Shown in pieces: positions 1 to 13,400 of a stretch of DNA of 64,000 nucleotides. Location: the NCBI RefSeq assembly GCF_040807025.1, contig NC_090954.1, positions 72,001-136,000 of the forward strand. Direction: 5' to 3'. The stretch comes from Struthio camelus. Taxonomy: Eukaryota > Chordata > Aves > Struthioniformes > Struthionidae. A model generated the notes under the pieces. The model ran no database searches. It was not told where the DNA came from and saw only the letters and a program-made list of their open reading frames with translations. Position numbers and translations under genes: made by a program. Every line of letters begins with the position of its first letter. The first letter of the stretch is position 1.

Positions 1-3000
1 AAGACAGCTCTAGGGAAGAGGGAAACCTGCCAGAGTAGTGCCGAGGGCCCCAGAGGGGGCCCTCAAGGCGTGTGCCTAGTCAAAAGACCACTCTGGGGAA
101 GGAGGAGGAGCTGAGGAGGGCTCTGGGCCACCTAGACAGTGCCTAAGGGGTCCGGAGAGCCAAAAGACAGCTCTGTGACACAACGAGTACTGCAATTGTA
201 GTTCAGAAGTCACGAGAGGGCTTCTAAGGGCTCTGCATGGCCACAAAGAGACTCTGGGGAAGGAGGAGGAGCTCAGGAGGGGGTCTGGGCCACCTAGACC
301 GTTCCTGAGGGCTCAGCACGAGCAAGAGACAGCTCTGGCTAGCAAGGAAGAGCCAAAGAGTGCTGCGGAGTGCTCTAGAGAGTTGCGAAGGGGCCTAGGG
401 AGCCAAGATCCAGCTCTGGGGCACAGGGACACCTGCCAGAGTAGTGCCGAGGGCACCAGAGGGGGCCCTCAAGGCGTGTGCCTAGCCAAAAGACCACTCT
501 GGGGAAGGAGGAGGAGCTGAGGAAGGGGTCTGGGCCACCTAGACCGTTCCTGAGGGCTCAGCACGAGCAAGAGACAGCTCTGGCTAGCAAGGAGGAGCCA
601 AAGAGTGTTGCGGGGTGCTCTAGAGAGTTGCGAAGGGGCCTAGGGAGCCAAGATCCAGCTCTGGGGCACAGGGAAACCTGCCAGAGTAGTCCCGAGGGCA
701 CCAGAGGGGGCCCTCAAGGCGTGTGCCTAGCCAAAAGACCACTCTGGGGAAGGAGGAGGAGCTGAGGAGGGGCTCTGGGCCACCTAGACAGTGCCTAAGG
801 GGTCTGGAGGGCAAAAAGACAGCTCTGGGGCACGCCAAAGGTCTCCGCAGGGGCTCTGAGGTGGAGAGAGCAGTGCTAAGAGCTCTGCGGGCCCCGAAGA
901 CAGCTCTGGGGCACAGGGAAACCTGCCAGAGTAGTGCCGAGGGCCCCAGAGGGGGGCCCTCAAGGGTTTACATGGCCCAAAACCCCATTCTGGGGAAGGG
1001 GGAGGAGCTGAGGAGGGGTCTGAGCCACCTAGACAGTGCCTAAGGGGTCTGGGGGGCCAAAAGACTGCTCTGGTGCACCCCAAAGGTCTCCGCAGGGGCT
1101 CTGAGGTGGATAGAGCAGTGCTAAGAGCTATGGGGGGCCCGAAGACAGCTCTGGGGCACAGGGAAACCTGCCAAAGTAGTCCCGAGGGCACCAGAGGGGG
1201 CCCTCAAGGCGTGTGCCTAGCTAAAAGACCACTCTGGGGAACGAGGAGGAGCTGAGGAAGGGATCCGGGCCACCTAGACAGTGCCTAAGGGGTCCGGAGA
1301 GCAAAAAGACAGCTCTGGGACACAACGAGTACTGCAATTGTAGTTCAGAAGTCACGAGAGGGCTTCTAAGGGCTCTGCATGGCCACAAAGAGACTCTGGG
1401 GAAGGAGGAGGAGCTCAGGAGGGGGTCTGGGCCACCTAGACAGTGCCTAATGGCTCAGCACGAGCAAGAGACATCTCTGGCTAGCAAGGAAGAGCCAAAG
1501 AGTGCTGCAGAGTGCTCTAGAGCAGTGCGAAGGGGCCTAGGGAGCCAAGATCCAGCTCTGGGGCACAGGGAAACCTGCCAGAGTAGTGCCAAGGGCCCCA
1601 GAGGGGGCCCTCAAGGGTTTACATGGCCCAAAACCCCATTCTGGGGAAGGGGGAGGAGCTGAGGAGGGGTCTGGGCCACCTAGACAGTGCCTAAGGGGTC
1701 TGGGGGGCCAAAAGACTGCTCTGGGGCACCCCAAAGGTCTCCGCAGGGGCTCCGAGGTGGAGAGAGCAGTGCTAAGAGCTGTGGGGGGGCCGAAGACAGC
1801 TCTGGGGCACAGGGAAACCTGCCAGAATAGTCCCGAGGACACCAGAGGGGGCCCTCAAGGCGTGTGCCTAGCCAAAAGGCAACTCTGGGGGAGAAGGAAG
1901 ACCTCTGGAGGGGGTCTGGGCCACCTAGACCTTGCCTGAGGGCTCAGCACGAGCAAGGGACAGCTCTGGCTAGCAAGGAAGAGCCAGAGAGTGGTGCGGA
2001 GCCCTCTAGAGCAGTGTGAAGGGGCCTAGGGAGCCAAGATCCAGCTCTGGGGCACAGGGAAACCTGCCAGAGTAGTGCCGAGGGCACCAGAGGGGGCCCT
2101 CAAGGCGTGTGCCTAGCCAAAAGGCAACTCTGGGGAAGGAGGAGGAGCTGAGGAAGGGGTCTGGGCCACCTAGACCTTGCCTGAGGGCTCAGCACGAGCA
2201 AGAGCCAGCTCTGGCTAGCAAGGAAGAGCCAAAGAGTGCTGCAGGGTGCTCTAGAGCAGTGCGAAGGGGCCTAGGGAGCCAAGATCCAGCTCTGGGGCAC
2301 AGGGAAACCTGCCAGAGTAGTCCCGAGGGCAGCAGAGGGGGCCCTCAAGGCGTGTGCCTAGCCAAAAGACAACTCTGGGGAAGGAAGGGTAGCTTAGGAG
2401 TGGATCCGGGCCACCTAGACAGTGCCTAAGAGATCTGGGGGGCCAAAAAACAGCTCTGGGACACAACGAGTACTGCAATTGTAGTTCAGAAGTCACGAGA
2501 GGGCTTCTAAGGGCTCTGCATGGCCACAAAGAGACTCTGGGGAAGGAGGAGGAGCTCAGGAGGGGGTCTGGGCCACCTAGACCTTGCCTGAGGGCTCAGC
2601 ACGAGCAAGAGACAGCTCTGGCTAGCAAGGAAGAGCCAAAGAGTGCTGCGGAGTGCTCTAGAGAGTTGTGAAGGGGCCTAGGGAGCCAAGATCCAGCTCT
2701 GGGGCAGAGGGAAACCTGCCAGAGTAGTCCCGAGGGCCCCAGAGGGGGCCCTCAAGGCGTGTGCCTAGAAAAAAGACAACTCTGGGGAAGGAGGAGGAGC
2801 TGAGGAGGGGTCTGGGCCACCTAGACAGTGCCTAACGGGTCCGGAAAGCCAAAAGACAGCTCTGGGGCACGCCAAAGGTCTCCGCAGGGGCTCTGAGGTG
2901 GATAGAGCAGTGCTAAGAGCTATGGGGGGCCCCAACACAGCTCTGGGGCACCCCAAAGGTCTGCCCAGGGGCTCTGAGGTGCAGAGAGCAGTGCTAAGAG

Positions 3001-6000
3001 CTGTGGGGGGCCCAAAGACAGCTCTGGGGCAGAGGGAAACCTGCCAGAGTACTGCCGAGGGCACCAGAGGGGGCCCTCAAGGGTTTACATGGCCCAAAAC
3101 CCCATTCTGGGGAAGGAGGAGGAGCTGAGGAGGGGTCTGGGCCACCTAGACAGTGCCTAACGGGTCTGGGGGGCCAAAAGACTGCTCTGGGGCACCCCAA
3201 AGGTCTCCGCAGGGGCTCTGAGGTGGAGAGAGCAGTGCTAAGAGTTCTGGGGGGCCCCGAAGACAGCTCTGGGGCAGAGGGAAACCTGCCAAAGTAGTCC
3301 CGAGGGCACCAGAGGGGGCCCTCAAGGCGTGTGCCTAGCTAAAAGACCACTCTGGGGAAGGAGGAGGAGCTCAGGAGGGGCTCTGGGCCACCTAGACAGT
3401 GCCTAAGGGATCTGGGGGGCCAAAAAACAGCTCTGGGACACAACGAGTACTGCAATTGTAGTTCAGAAGTCACGAGAGGGCTTCTAAGGGCTCTGCATGG
3501 CCACAAAGAGACTCTGGGGAAGGAGGAGGAGCTCAGGAGGGGGTCTGGGCCACCTAGACCGTTCCTGAGGGCTCAGCACGAGCAAGAGCCAGCTCTGGCT
3601 AGCAAGGAAGAGCCAGAGAGTGCTGTGGAGTACTCTAGAGCAGTGCGAAGGGGCCTAGGGAGCCAAGATCCAGCTCTGGGGCACAGGGAAACCTGCCAGA
3701 GTAGTGCCGAGGGCCCCAGAGGGGGCCCTCAAGGGTTTACATGGCCCAAAACCCCATTCTGGGGAAGGGGGAGGAGCTGAGGAGGGGTCTGGGCCACCTA
3801 GACAGTGCCTAAGGGGTCTGGGGGGCCAAAAGACAGCTCTGGGGCACCCCAAAGGTCTCCGCAGGGGCTCTGAGGTGGAGAGAGCAGTGCTAAGAGCTGT
3901 GGGGGGGCCGAAGACAGCTCCGGGGCACAGGGAAACCTGCCAGAGCAGTCCCGAGGGCAGCAGAGGGGGCCCTCAAGGCGTGTGCCAGGCCAAAAGGAGA
4001 CTCTGGGGGAAAAGGAAGACCTCTGGAGGGGGTCTGGGCCACCTAGACCTTGCCTGAGGGCTCAGCACGAGCAAGGGACAGCTCTGGCTAGCAAGGAAGA
4101 GCCAGAGAGTGGTGCGGAGCCCTCTAGAACAGTGCGAAGGGGCCTAGGGAGCCAAGATCCAGCTCTGGGGCACAGGGAAACCTGCCAGAGTAGTGCCGAG
4201 GGCACCAGAGGGGGCCCTCAAGGCGTGTGCCTAGCCAAAAGACCACTCTGGGGAAGGAGGAGGAGCTGAGGAGGGGCTCTGGGCCACCTAGACAGTGCCT
4301 AAGGGGTCTGGAGGGCAAAAAGACAGCTCTGGGGCACGCCAAAGGTCTCCGCACGGGCTCTGAGGTGGAGAGAGCAGTGCTAACAGTTCTGGGGGGCACC
4401 TACACAGCTCTGGGGCAGAGGGAAACCTGCCAGAGTAGTCCCGAGGGCACCAGAGGGGGCCCTCAAGGCGTGTGCCTAGCCAAAAGGCAACTCTGGGGAA
4501 GGAGGAGGAGCTGAGGAGGGCTCTGGGCCACCTAGACAGTGCCTAAGGGGTCCGGAGAGCCAAAAGACAGCTCTGGGACACAACGAGTACTGCAATTGTA
4601 GTTCAGAAGTCACGAGAGGGCTTCTAAGGGCTCTGCATGGCCACAAAGAGACTCTGCGGAAGGAGGAGGAGCTCAGGAGGGGGTCTGGGCCACCTAGACC
4701 TTGCCTGAGGGCTCAGCACGAGCAAGAGACGGCTCTGGCTAGCAAGGAAGAGCCAAAGAGTGCTGCGGAGTGCTCTAGAGAGTTGTGAAGGGGCCTAGGG
4801 AGCCAAGATCCAGCTCTGGGGCACAGGGAAACCTGCCAGAGTAGTGCCGAGGGCACCAGAGGGGGCCCTCAAGGCGTGTGCCTAGCCAAAAGACCACTCT
4901 GGGGAAGGAGGAGGAGCTGAGGAGGGGCTCTGGGCCACCTAGACAGTGCCTAAGGGGTCCGGAGAGCCAAAACACTACTCTGGGGCACCCCAAAGGTCTG
5001 CCCAGGGGCTCTGAGATGGATAGAACACTGCTAAGAGCTCTGGGGGGGCCGAAGACAGCTCTGGGGAAGAGGGAAACCTGCCAGAGTAGTCCCGAGGGCA
5101 GCAGAGGGGGCCCTCAAGGCGTGTGCCTAGTCAAAAGACCACTCTGGGGAAGGAGGAGGAGCTGAGGAAGGGGTCTGGGCCACCTAGACCGTTCCTGAGG
5201 GCTCAGCACGAGCAAGAGACATCTCTGGCTAGCAAGGAAGAGCCAAAGAGTGCTGCGGAGTGCTCTAGAGCAGTGCGAAGGGGCCTAGGGAGCCAAGATC
5301 CAGCTCTGGGGCACAGGGAAACCTGCCAGAGTAGTGCCGAGGGCACCAGAGGGGGCCCTCAAGGCGTGTGCCTAGCCAAAAGACAACTCTGGGGAAGGAG
5401 GAGGAGCTGAGGATGGCGTCTGGGCCACCTAGACAGTGCCTAAGGGGTCCGGAGAGCCAAAACACTACTCTGGGGCACCCCAAAGGTCTGCCCAGGGGCT
5501 CTGAGATGGATAGAACACTGCTAAGAGCTCTGGGGGGGCCGAAGACAGCTCTGGGGAAGAGGGAAACCTGCCAGAGTAGTGCCGAGGGCCCCAGAGGGGG
5601 CCCTCAAGGCGTGTGCCTAGCCAAAAGACCACTCTGGGGAAGGAGGAGGAGCTGAGGAAGGGGTCTGGGCCACCTAGACCGTTCCTGAGGGCTCAGCACG
5701 AGCAAGAGACAGCTCTGGCTAGCAAGGAGGAGCCAAAGAGTGTTGCGGGGTGCTCTAGAGAGTTGCGAAGGGGCCTAGGGAGCCAAGATCCAGCTCTGGG
5801 GCAGAGGGAAACCTGCCAAAGTAGTCCCGAGGGCACCAGAGGGGGCCCTCAAGGTGTGTGCCTAGCCAAAAGACCACTCTGGGGAAGGAGGAGGAGCTGA
5901 GGAGGGGCTCTGGGCCACCTAGACAGTGCCTAAGGGGTCCGGAGAGCCAAAAGACAGCTCTGGGGCACGCCAAAGGTCTCCGCAGGGGCTCTGAGGTGGA

Positions 6001-9000
6001 GAGAGCAGTGCTAAGAGCTCTGCGGGCCCCACAGACAGCTTTGGGGCACAGGAACACCTGCCAGAGTAGTGCCGAGGGCCCCAGAGGGGGCCCTCAAGGC
6101 GTGTGCCTAGTCAAAAGACAACTCTGGGGGAGGAGGAGGAGCTGAGGAAGGGGTCTGGGCCACCTAGACAGTGCCTAAGGGGTCCGGAGGGCCAGAAGAC
6201 AGCTCTGGGGTACGCCAAAGGTCTCCGCAGGGGCTCTGAGGTGGATAGAGCAGTGCTAAGAGCTATGGGGGGCCCCAACACAGCTCTGGGGCAACCCAAA
6301 GGTCTCCGCAGGGGCTCTGAGGTGGAGAGAGCAGTGCTAAGAGCTCTGCGGGCCCCGAAGACAGCTCTGGGGCACAGGGAAACCTGCCAGAGTAGTGCCG
6401 AGGGCCCCAGAGGGGGCCCTCAAGGGTTTACATGACCCAAAACCCCATTCTGGGGAAGGAGGAGGAGCTGAGGAGGGGGTCTGGGCCACCTAGACAGTGC
6501 CTAAGGGGTCTGGGGGGCCAAAAAACAGCTCTGGGACACAATGAGTACTGCAATTGTAGTTCAGAAGTCACGAGAGGGCTTCTAAGGGCTCTGCATGGCC
6601 ACAAAGAGACTCTGCGGAAGGAGGAGGAGCTCAGGAGGGGGTCTGGGCCACCTAGACCTTGCCTGAGGGCTCAGCACGAGCAAGAGACAGCTCTGGCTAG
6701 CAAGGAAGAGCCAAAGAGTGCTGCGGAGTGCTCTAGAGAGTTGCGAAGGGGCCTAGGGAGCCAAGATCCAGCTCTGGGGCAGAGGGAAACCTGCCAGAGT
6801 AGTGCCGAGGGCACCAGAGGGGGCCCTCAAGGCGTGTGCCTAGCCAAAAGACCACTCTGGGGAAGGAGGAGGAGCTGAGGAGGGGCTCTGGGCCACCTAG
6901 ACAGTGCCTAAGGGGTCTGGAGGGCAAAAAGACAGCTCTGGGGCACGCCAAAGGTCTCCGCAGGGGCTCTGAGGTGGAGAGAGCAGTGCTAACAGTTCTG
7001 GGGGGCACCTACACAGCTCTGGGGCAGAGGGAAACCTGCCAGAGTAGTCCCGAGGGCAGCAGAGGGGGCCCTCAAGGCGTGTGCCTAGCCAAAAGGCAAC
7101 TCTGGGGAAGGAGGAGGAGCTGAGGAGGGCTCTGGGCCACCTAGACAGTGCCTAAGGGGTCCGGAGAGCCAAAACACTACTCTGGGGCACCCCAAAGGTC
7201 TGCCCAGGGGCTCTGAGATGGATAGAACACTGCTAAGAGCTCTGGGGGGGCCGAAGACAGCTCTGGGGAAGAGGGAAACCTGCCAGAGTAGTCCCGAGGG
7301 CCCCAGAGGGGGCCCTCAAGGCGTGTGCCTAGCCAAAAGACCACTCTGGGGAAGGAGGAGGAGCTGAGGAAGGGGTCTGGGCCACCTAGACCGTTCCTGA
7401 GGGCTCAGCACGAGCAAGAGACAGCTCTGGCTAGCAAGGAGGAGCCAAAGAGTGTTGCGGGGTGCTCTAGAGAGTTGCGAAGGGGCCTAGGGAGCCAAGA
7501 TCCAGCTCTGGGGCACAGGGAAACCTGCCAGAGTAGTCCCGAGGGCACCAGAGGGGGCCCTCAAGGTGTGTGCCTAGCCAAAAGACCACTCTGGGGAAGG
7601 AGGAGGAGCTGAGGAGGGGCTCTGGGCCACCTAGACAGTGCCTAAGGGGTCCGGAGAGCCAAAAGACAGCTCTGGGGCACGCCAAAGGTCTCCGCAGGGG
7701 CTCTGAGGTGGAGAGAGCAGTGCTAAGAGCTCTGCGGGCCCCACAGACAGCTTTGGGGCACAGGAACACCTGCCAGAGTAGTGCCGAGGGCCCCAGAGGG
7801 GGCCCTCAAGGCGTGTGCCTAGTCAAAAGACAACTCTGGGGGAGGAGGAGGAGCTGAGGAAGGGGTCTGGGCCACCTAGACAGTGCCTAAGGGGTCCGGA
7901 GAGCCAAAAGACAGCTCTGGGGTACGCCAAAGGTCTCCGCAGGGGCTCTGAGGTGGATAGAGCAGTGCTAAGAGCTATGGGGGGCCCCAACACAGCTCTG
8001 GGGCAACCCAAAGGTCTCCGCAGGGGCTCTGAGGTGGAGAGAGCAGTGCTAAGAGCTCTGCGGGCCCCGAAGACAGCTCTGGGGCACAGGGAAACCTGCC
8101 AGAGTAGTGCCGAGGGCAGCAGAGGGGGCCCTCAAGGGTTTACATGACCCAAAACCCCATTCTGGGGAAGGAGGAGGAGCTGAGGAGGGGTCTGGGCCAC
8201 CTAGACAGTGCCTAAGGGGTCTGGGGGGCCAAAAAACAGCTCTGGGACACAATGAGTACTGCAATTGTAGTTCAGAAGTCACGAGAGGGCTTCTAAGGGC
8301 TCTGCATGGCCACAAAGAGACTCTGCAGAAGGAGGAGGAGCTCAGGAGGGGGTCTGGGCCACCTAGACCTTGCCTGAGGGCTCAGCACGAGCAAGAGACA
8401 GCTCTGGCTAGCAAGGAAGAGCCAAAGAGTGCTGCGGAGTGCTCTAGAGAGTTGCGAAGGGGCCTAGGGAGCCAAGATCCAGCTCTGGGGCACAGGGAAA
8501 CCTGCCAGAGTAGTGCCGAGGGCACCAGAGGGGGCCCTCAAGGCGTGTGCCTAGCCAAAAGACCACTCTGGGGAAGGAGGAGGAGCTGAGGAGGGGCTCT
8601 GGGCCACCTAGACAGTGCCTAAGGGGTCTGGAGGGCAAAAAGACAGCTCTGGGGCACGCCAAAGGTCTCCCCAAGGGCTCTGAGGTGGAGAGAGCAGTGC
8701 TAGGAGCTCTGGGGGGCACCTACACAGCTCTGGGGCAGAGGGAAACCTGCCAGAGTAGTCCCGAGGGCAGCAGAGGGGGCCCTCAAGGCGTGTGCCTAGC
8801 CAAAAGGCAACTCTGGGGAAGGAGGAGGAGCTGAGGAGGGCTCTGGGCCACCTAGACAGTGCCTAAGGGGTCCGGAGAGCCAAAAGACAGCTCTGGGACA
8901 CAACGAGTACTGCAATTGTAGTTCAGAAGTCACGAGAGGGCTTCTAAGGGCTCTGCATGGCCACAAAGAGACTCTGGGGAAGGAGGAGGAGCTCAGGAGG

Positions 9001-9200
9001 GGGTCTGGGCCACCTAGACCGTTCCTGAGGGCTCAGCACGAGCAAGAGACAGCTCTGGCTAGCAAGGAAGAGCCAAAGAGTGCTGCGGAGTGCTCTAGAG
9101 AGTTGCGAAGGGGCCTAGGGAGCCAAGATCCAGCTCTGGGGCACAGGGACACCTGCCAGAGTAGTGCCGAGGGCCCCAGAGGGGGCCCTCAAGGCGTGTG
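1..9200 (+). repeat. Array domain 1 (GGCTAGCAAGG variant)
   Basis: In this segment the HEQ-type module reads CTCTGGCTAGCAAGGA and follows GGGCCACCTAGACC. The AT-core module reads TTCAGAAGTCACGAGAGG, followed by CTCTGCATGGCC. From about 9,200 onward the same places read CTCTGGGCAGCAAGG, GGCCCATCTAGACCC, TTCAGAAGACACGAGAGG and CTCTCCACGGCC. These diagnostic variants change together, so the array has two sequence domains with separate homogenisation histories. The transition lies between the copies starting near 9,011 (old type) and 9,229 (new type), while the AT-core marker switches between its copies at 8,910 and 10,053. Confidence 0.85.
5450..8877 (+). repeat. Local tandem duplication, 1.71 kb period
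   Basis: The segment from about 5,450 to 7,165 is repeated at about 7,160 to 8,877 with a lag of 1,711-1,712 bp, which is seven 245 bp units. Matching landmarks include the HEQ-type modules at about 5,690 and 7,400, and the AT cores at about 6,547 and 8,258. The two copies differ by scattered substitutions. Boundaries are approximate because they fall within the same module type. Confidence 0.85.
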
Positions 9201-10457
9201 CCTAGCCAAAAGACCACTCTGGGGAAGGAGGAGGAGCTCAGGAGGGGGTCTGGCCCATCTAGACCCTTCCTGAGGGCTCGGCACGAGCAAGAGACAGCTC
9301 TGGGCAGCAAGGAAGAGCCAAAGAGTGGTGCGGAGTGCTCTAGAGTGGTGCCAAGGGGCCTAGGGAGCCCAGATGCAGCTCTGGGGCACAGGGAAACCTG
9401 CCAGAGTAGTGCCGAGGGCACCAGAGGGGGCCCTGAAAGCATGTGCCTAGCCAAAAGACATCTCTGGGGAAGAAGGAGGAGCTGAGGAGGGGCTCTGGGC
9501 CACCTAGACAGTGCCTAAGGGGTCCGGAGGGCCAAAGGAGTGCTGTGGGGCACCCCAAAGGTCTCCCCAGGGGCTCTGAGGTGGATAGAGCAGTGCTAAG
9601 AGCTCTGGGGGGGGGCCCAAAGACAGCTCTGGGCCACAGGGAAACCTGCCAGAGTAGTCCCGAGAGCACCAGAGGGGGCCCTCAAGGCATGTGCCTAGTC
9701 AAAAGACAACTCTGGGGGAGGAGGAGGAGCTGAGGAAGGGGTCTGGGCCACCTAGACAGTGCCTAAGGGGTCCGGAGGGCCAAAGGAGTGCTCTGGGGCG
9801 CCCCAAAGGTCTCCCCAGGGGCTCTGAGGTGGATAAAGCAGTGCTAGGAGCTCTGGGGGGCACCTACACAGCTCTGGGGCAGAGGGAAACCTGCCAGAGT
9901 AGTCCTGAGGGCACCAGAGGGGGCCCTCAAAGTGTGTGCCTAGCCAAAAGACCACTGTGGGGAAGGAGGAGGAGCTTAGGAGGGGGTCTGGGCCACCTAG
10001 ACAGTGCCTAAGGGGTCTCGGGGGCCAAAAGACAGCTCTGGGGCACAACGAGTACTGCAATTGTAGTTCAGAGGACACGAGAGGGCTTCTAAGGGCTCAC
10101 CACGGCCACAAAGAGACTCTGGGGAAGGAGGAGGAGCTCAGGAGGGGGTCTAGGCCACCTAGACAGTGCCTAAGGGGTCTGGAGGGCCGGAAAACAACTC
10201 TGGGGCACCCCAAACGTCTGCCCAGGGGCTCTGAGGTGGATAGAGCAGTGCTAAGAGCTGTGGGGGGCCCGAAGACAGCTCTGGGGCACCCCAAAGGTCT
10301 CCCCAGGGGCTCTGAGGTGGATAGAGCAGTGCTAAGAGCTCTGGGGGGGGGCCCAAAGACAGCTCTGGGGCACAGGGAAACCTGCCAGAGTAGTCCCGAG
10401 GGCACCAGAGGGGGCCCTCAAGGTGTGTGCCTAGCCAAAAGACAACTCTGGGGATGG

Positions 10458-13400
10458 AGGAGGAGCTGAGGAGGGGGTCTGGGCCACCTACACAGTGCCT
10501 AAGGGGTCTCGGGAGCCAAAACACTACTCTGGGGCACCCCAAAGGTCTGCCCAGGGGCTCTGAGGTGGAGAAAGCAGTGCTAAGAGCTCTGCGGGGCACC
10601 TACACAGCTCTGGGGCACAGGGAAACTTGCCAGAGTAGTCCCAAGGGCACCAGAGGGGGCCCTCAAAGCTAGCCAAAAGACAACTCTGGGGAAGGAGGAG
10701 GACCTTAGGAGGGGGTCTGGGCCACCTAGACAGTGCCTAAGGGTTCCGGAGGGCCAGAAGACAGCTCTGGGGCACCCCAAAGGTCTCCCCAGGGGCTCTG
10801 AGGTGCATAGAGCAGTGCTAATAGCTCTGCGGGGCACCTACACAGCTCTGGGGCACAGGGAAACCTGCCAGAGTAGTGCCGAGGGCAGCAGAGGGGGCCC
10901 TCAAGGCGTGTGCCTAGCCAAAAGACCATTCTGGGGAAGAAGGTGGAGCTGAGGAGGGGGTCTGGGCCACCTAGACAGTGCCTAAGGAGTCTCGGGGGAA
11001 AAAAGAGTGCTGTGGGGCACCCCAAATGTCTCCCAGGGGCTCTGAGGTGGATAGAGCAGTGCTAAGAGCTGTGGGGGCCCCAACACAGCTCTGGGGCACA
11101 GGGAAACCTGCCAGAGTAGTGCCGAGGGCACCAGAGGGGGCCCTGAAAGCATGTGCCTAGCCAAAAGACATCTCTGGGGAAGAAGGAGGAGCTGAGGAGG
11201 GGGTCTGGGCCACCTAGACAGTGCCTAAGGGGTCCGGAGGGCCAGAAGACAGCTCTGGGGCACCCCAAAGGTCTCCTCAGGGGCTCATAGGTGGATAGAG
11301 CAGTGCTAAGAGCTCTGCGGGGCACCTACACAGCTCTGGGGCACAGGGAAACCTGCCAGAGTAGTCCCGAGAGCACCAGAGGGGGCCCTCAAAGCATGTG
11401 CCTAGCCAAAAGACCACTGTGGGGAAGGAGGAGGAGCTGAGGAGGGGATCTCGGCCACCTAGACAGTGCCTAAGGGGTCCGGAGGGCCAAAGGAGTGCTG
11501 TGGGGCACCCCAAAGGTCTCCCCAGGGGCTCTGAGGTGGATAGAGCAGTGCTAAGAGCTGTGGGGGCCCCAACACAGCTCTGGGGCACAGGGAAACCTGC
11601 CAGAGTAGTGCCGAGGGCACCAGAGGGGGCCCTCAAGGCGTATGCCTAGCCAAAAGACATCTCTGGGGAAGAAGGAGGAGCTGAGGAGGGGGTCTGGGCC
11701 ACCTAGACAGTGCCTAAGGGGTCCGGAGGGCCAAAAGAGTGCTGTGGGGCACCCCAAAGGTCTGCCCAGGGGCTCTGAGGTGGAGAGAGCAGTGCTAAGA
11801 GCTGTGGGGGGCACCTACAGAGCTCTGGGGCACCCCAAAGGTCTCCCCAGGGGCTCTGAGGTGGATAGAACAGTGCTAAGAGCTCTGGGGGGGGGCCTAC
11901 ACAGCTCTGGGGCACAGGGAAACCTGCCAGAGTAGTCGCGAGGGCACCAGACGGGGCCCTCAAGGCACGTGCCTAGCCAAAAGACAACTCTGGGGAAGGA
12001 GGAGGAGCTCAGGAGGGGGTCTGGCCCATCTAGACCCTTCCTGAGGGCTCGGCACGAGCAAGAGACAGCTCTGGGCAGCAAGGAAGAGCCAAAGAGTGGT
12101 GCAGAGTGCTCTAGAGCGGTGCCTAGGGGCCTAGGGAGCCAAGATGCAGCTCTGGGGCACAGGGAAACCTGCCAGAGTAGTGCCGAGGGCAGCAGAGGGG
12201 GCCCTCAAGGGTTTACATGGCCCAAAACCCCACTCTAGGGAAGGAGGACGAGCTGAGGAGGGGCTCTGCGCCACCTAGACAGTGCCTAAGGGCTCAGGAG
12301 GGCCAAAAGACAGCTCTGGGGCACAACGACTACTGCAATTGTAGTTAAGAAGACACGAGAGGGCTTCTGAGGGCTCTCCACAGCCACAAAGAGACTCTGG
12401 GGAAGGAGGAGGAGCTCAGGAGGGGGTCTGGCCCATCTAGACCCTTCCTGAGGGCTAGACACAAGCAAGAGACAGCTCTGGGCAGCAAGGAAGAGCCAAA
12501 GAGTGGTGCGGAGTGCTCTAGAGTGGTGCCAAGGAGCCTAGGGAGCCAAGATCCAGCTCTGGGGCACAGGGAAACCTGCCAGAGTGGTGCCGAGGGCAGC
12601 AGAGGGGGCCCTCAAGGATTTACATGGCCCAAAACCCCACTCTAGGGAAGGAGGAGGAGCTGAGGAGGGGGTCTGGGCCACCTAGACAGTGCCTAAGGGG
12701 TCTGGAGAGCCAAAACACTACTCTGGGGCACCCCAAAGGTCTGCCCAGGGGCTCTGAGGTGGATAGAGCAGTGCTAAGAGCTCTGGGGGGGGGGCCCAAA
12801 GACAGCTCTGGGGCACAGGGAAACCTGCCAGAGTAGTCCCGAGGGCACCAGAGGGAGCCCTCAAGGCGTGTGCCTAGCCAAAAGACCACTCTGGGGAAGA
12901 AGGTGGAGCTGAGGAGGGGGTCTGGGCCACCTAGACAGTGCCTAAGGGGTCCGGAGGGCCAAAGGAGTGCTGTGGGACACCCCAAAGGTCTGCCCAGGGG
13001 CTCTGAGGTGGATAGAGCAGTGCTAGGAGCTCTGGGGGGCACCTACACAGCTCTGGGGCAGAGGGAAACCTGCCAGAGTAGTCCCGAGGGCACCAGAGGG
13101 GGCCCTCAAAGCATGTGCCTAGCCAAAAGACATCTCCGGGGAAGGAGGAGGAGCTGAGGAGGGGGTCTGGGCCACCTAGACAGTGCCTAAGGGGTCTCGG
13201 GGGCCAGAAGACAGCTCTGGGGCACAACGAGTACTGCAATTGTAGTTCAGAAGACACGAGAGGGCTTCTAAGGGCTCTCCACGGCCACAAAGAGACTCTG
13301 GGGAAGGAGGAGGAGCTCAGGAGGGGGTCTGGCCCATCTAGACCCTTCCTGAGGGCTTGGCACGAGCAAGAGACAGCTCTGGGCAGCAAGGAAGAGCCAA

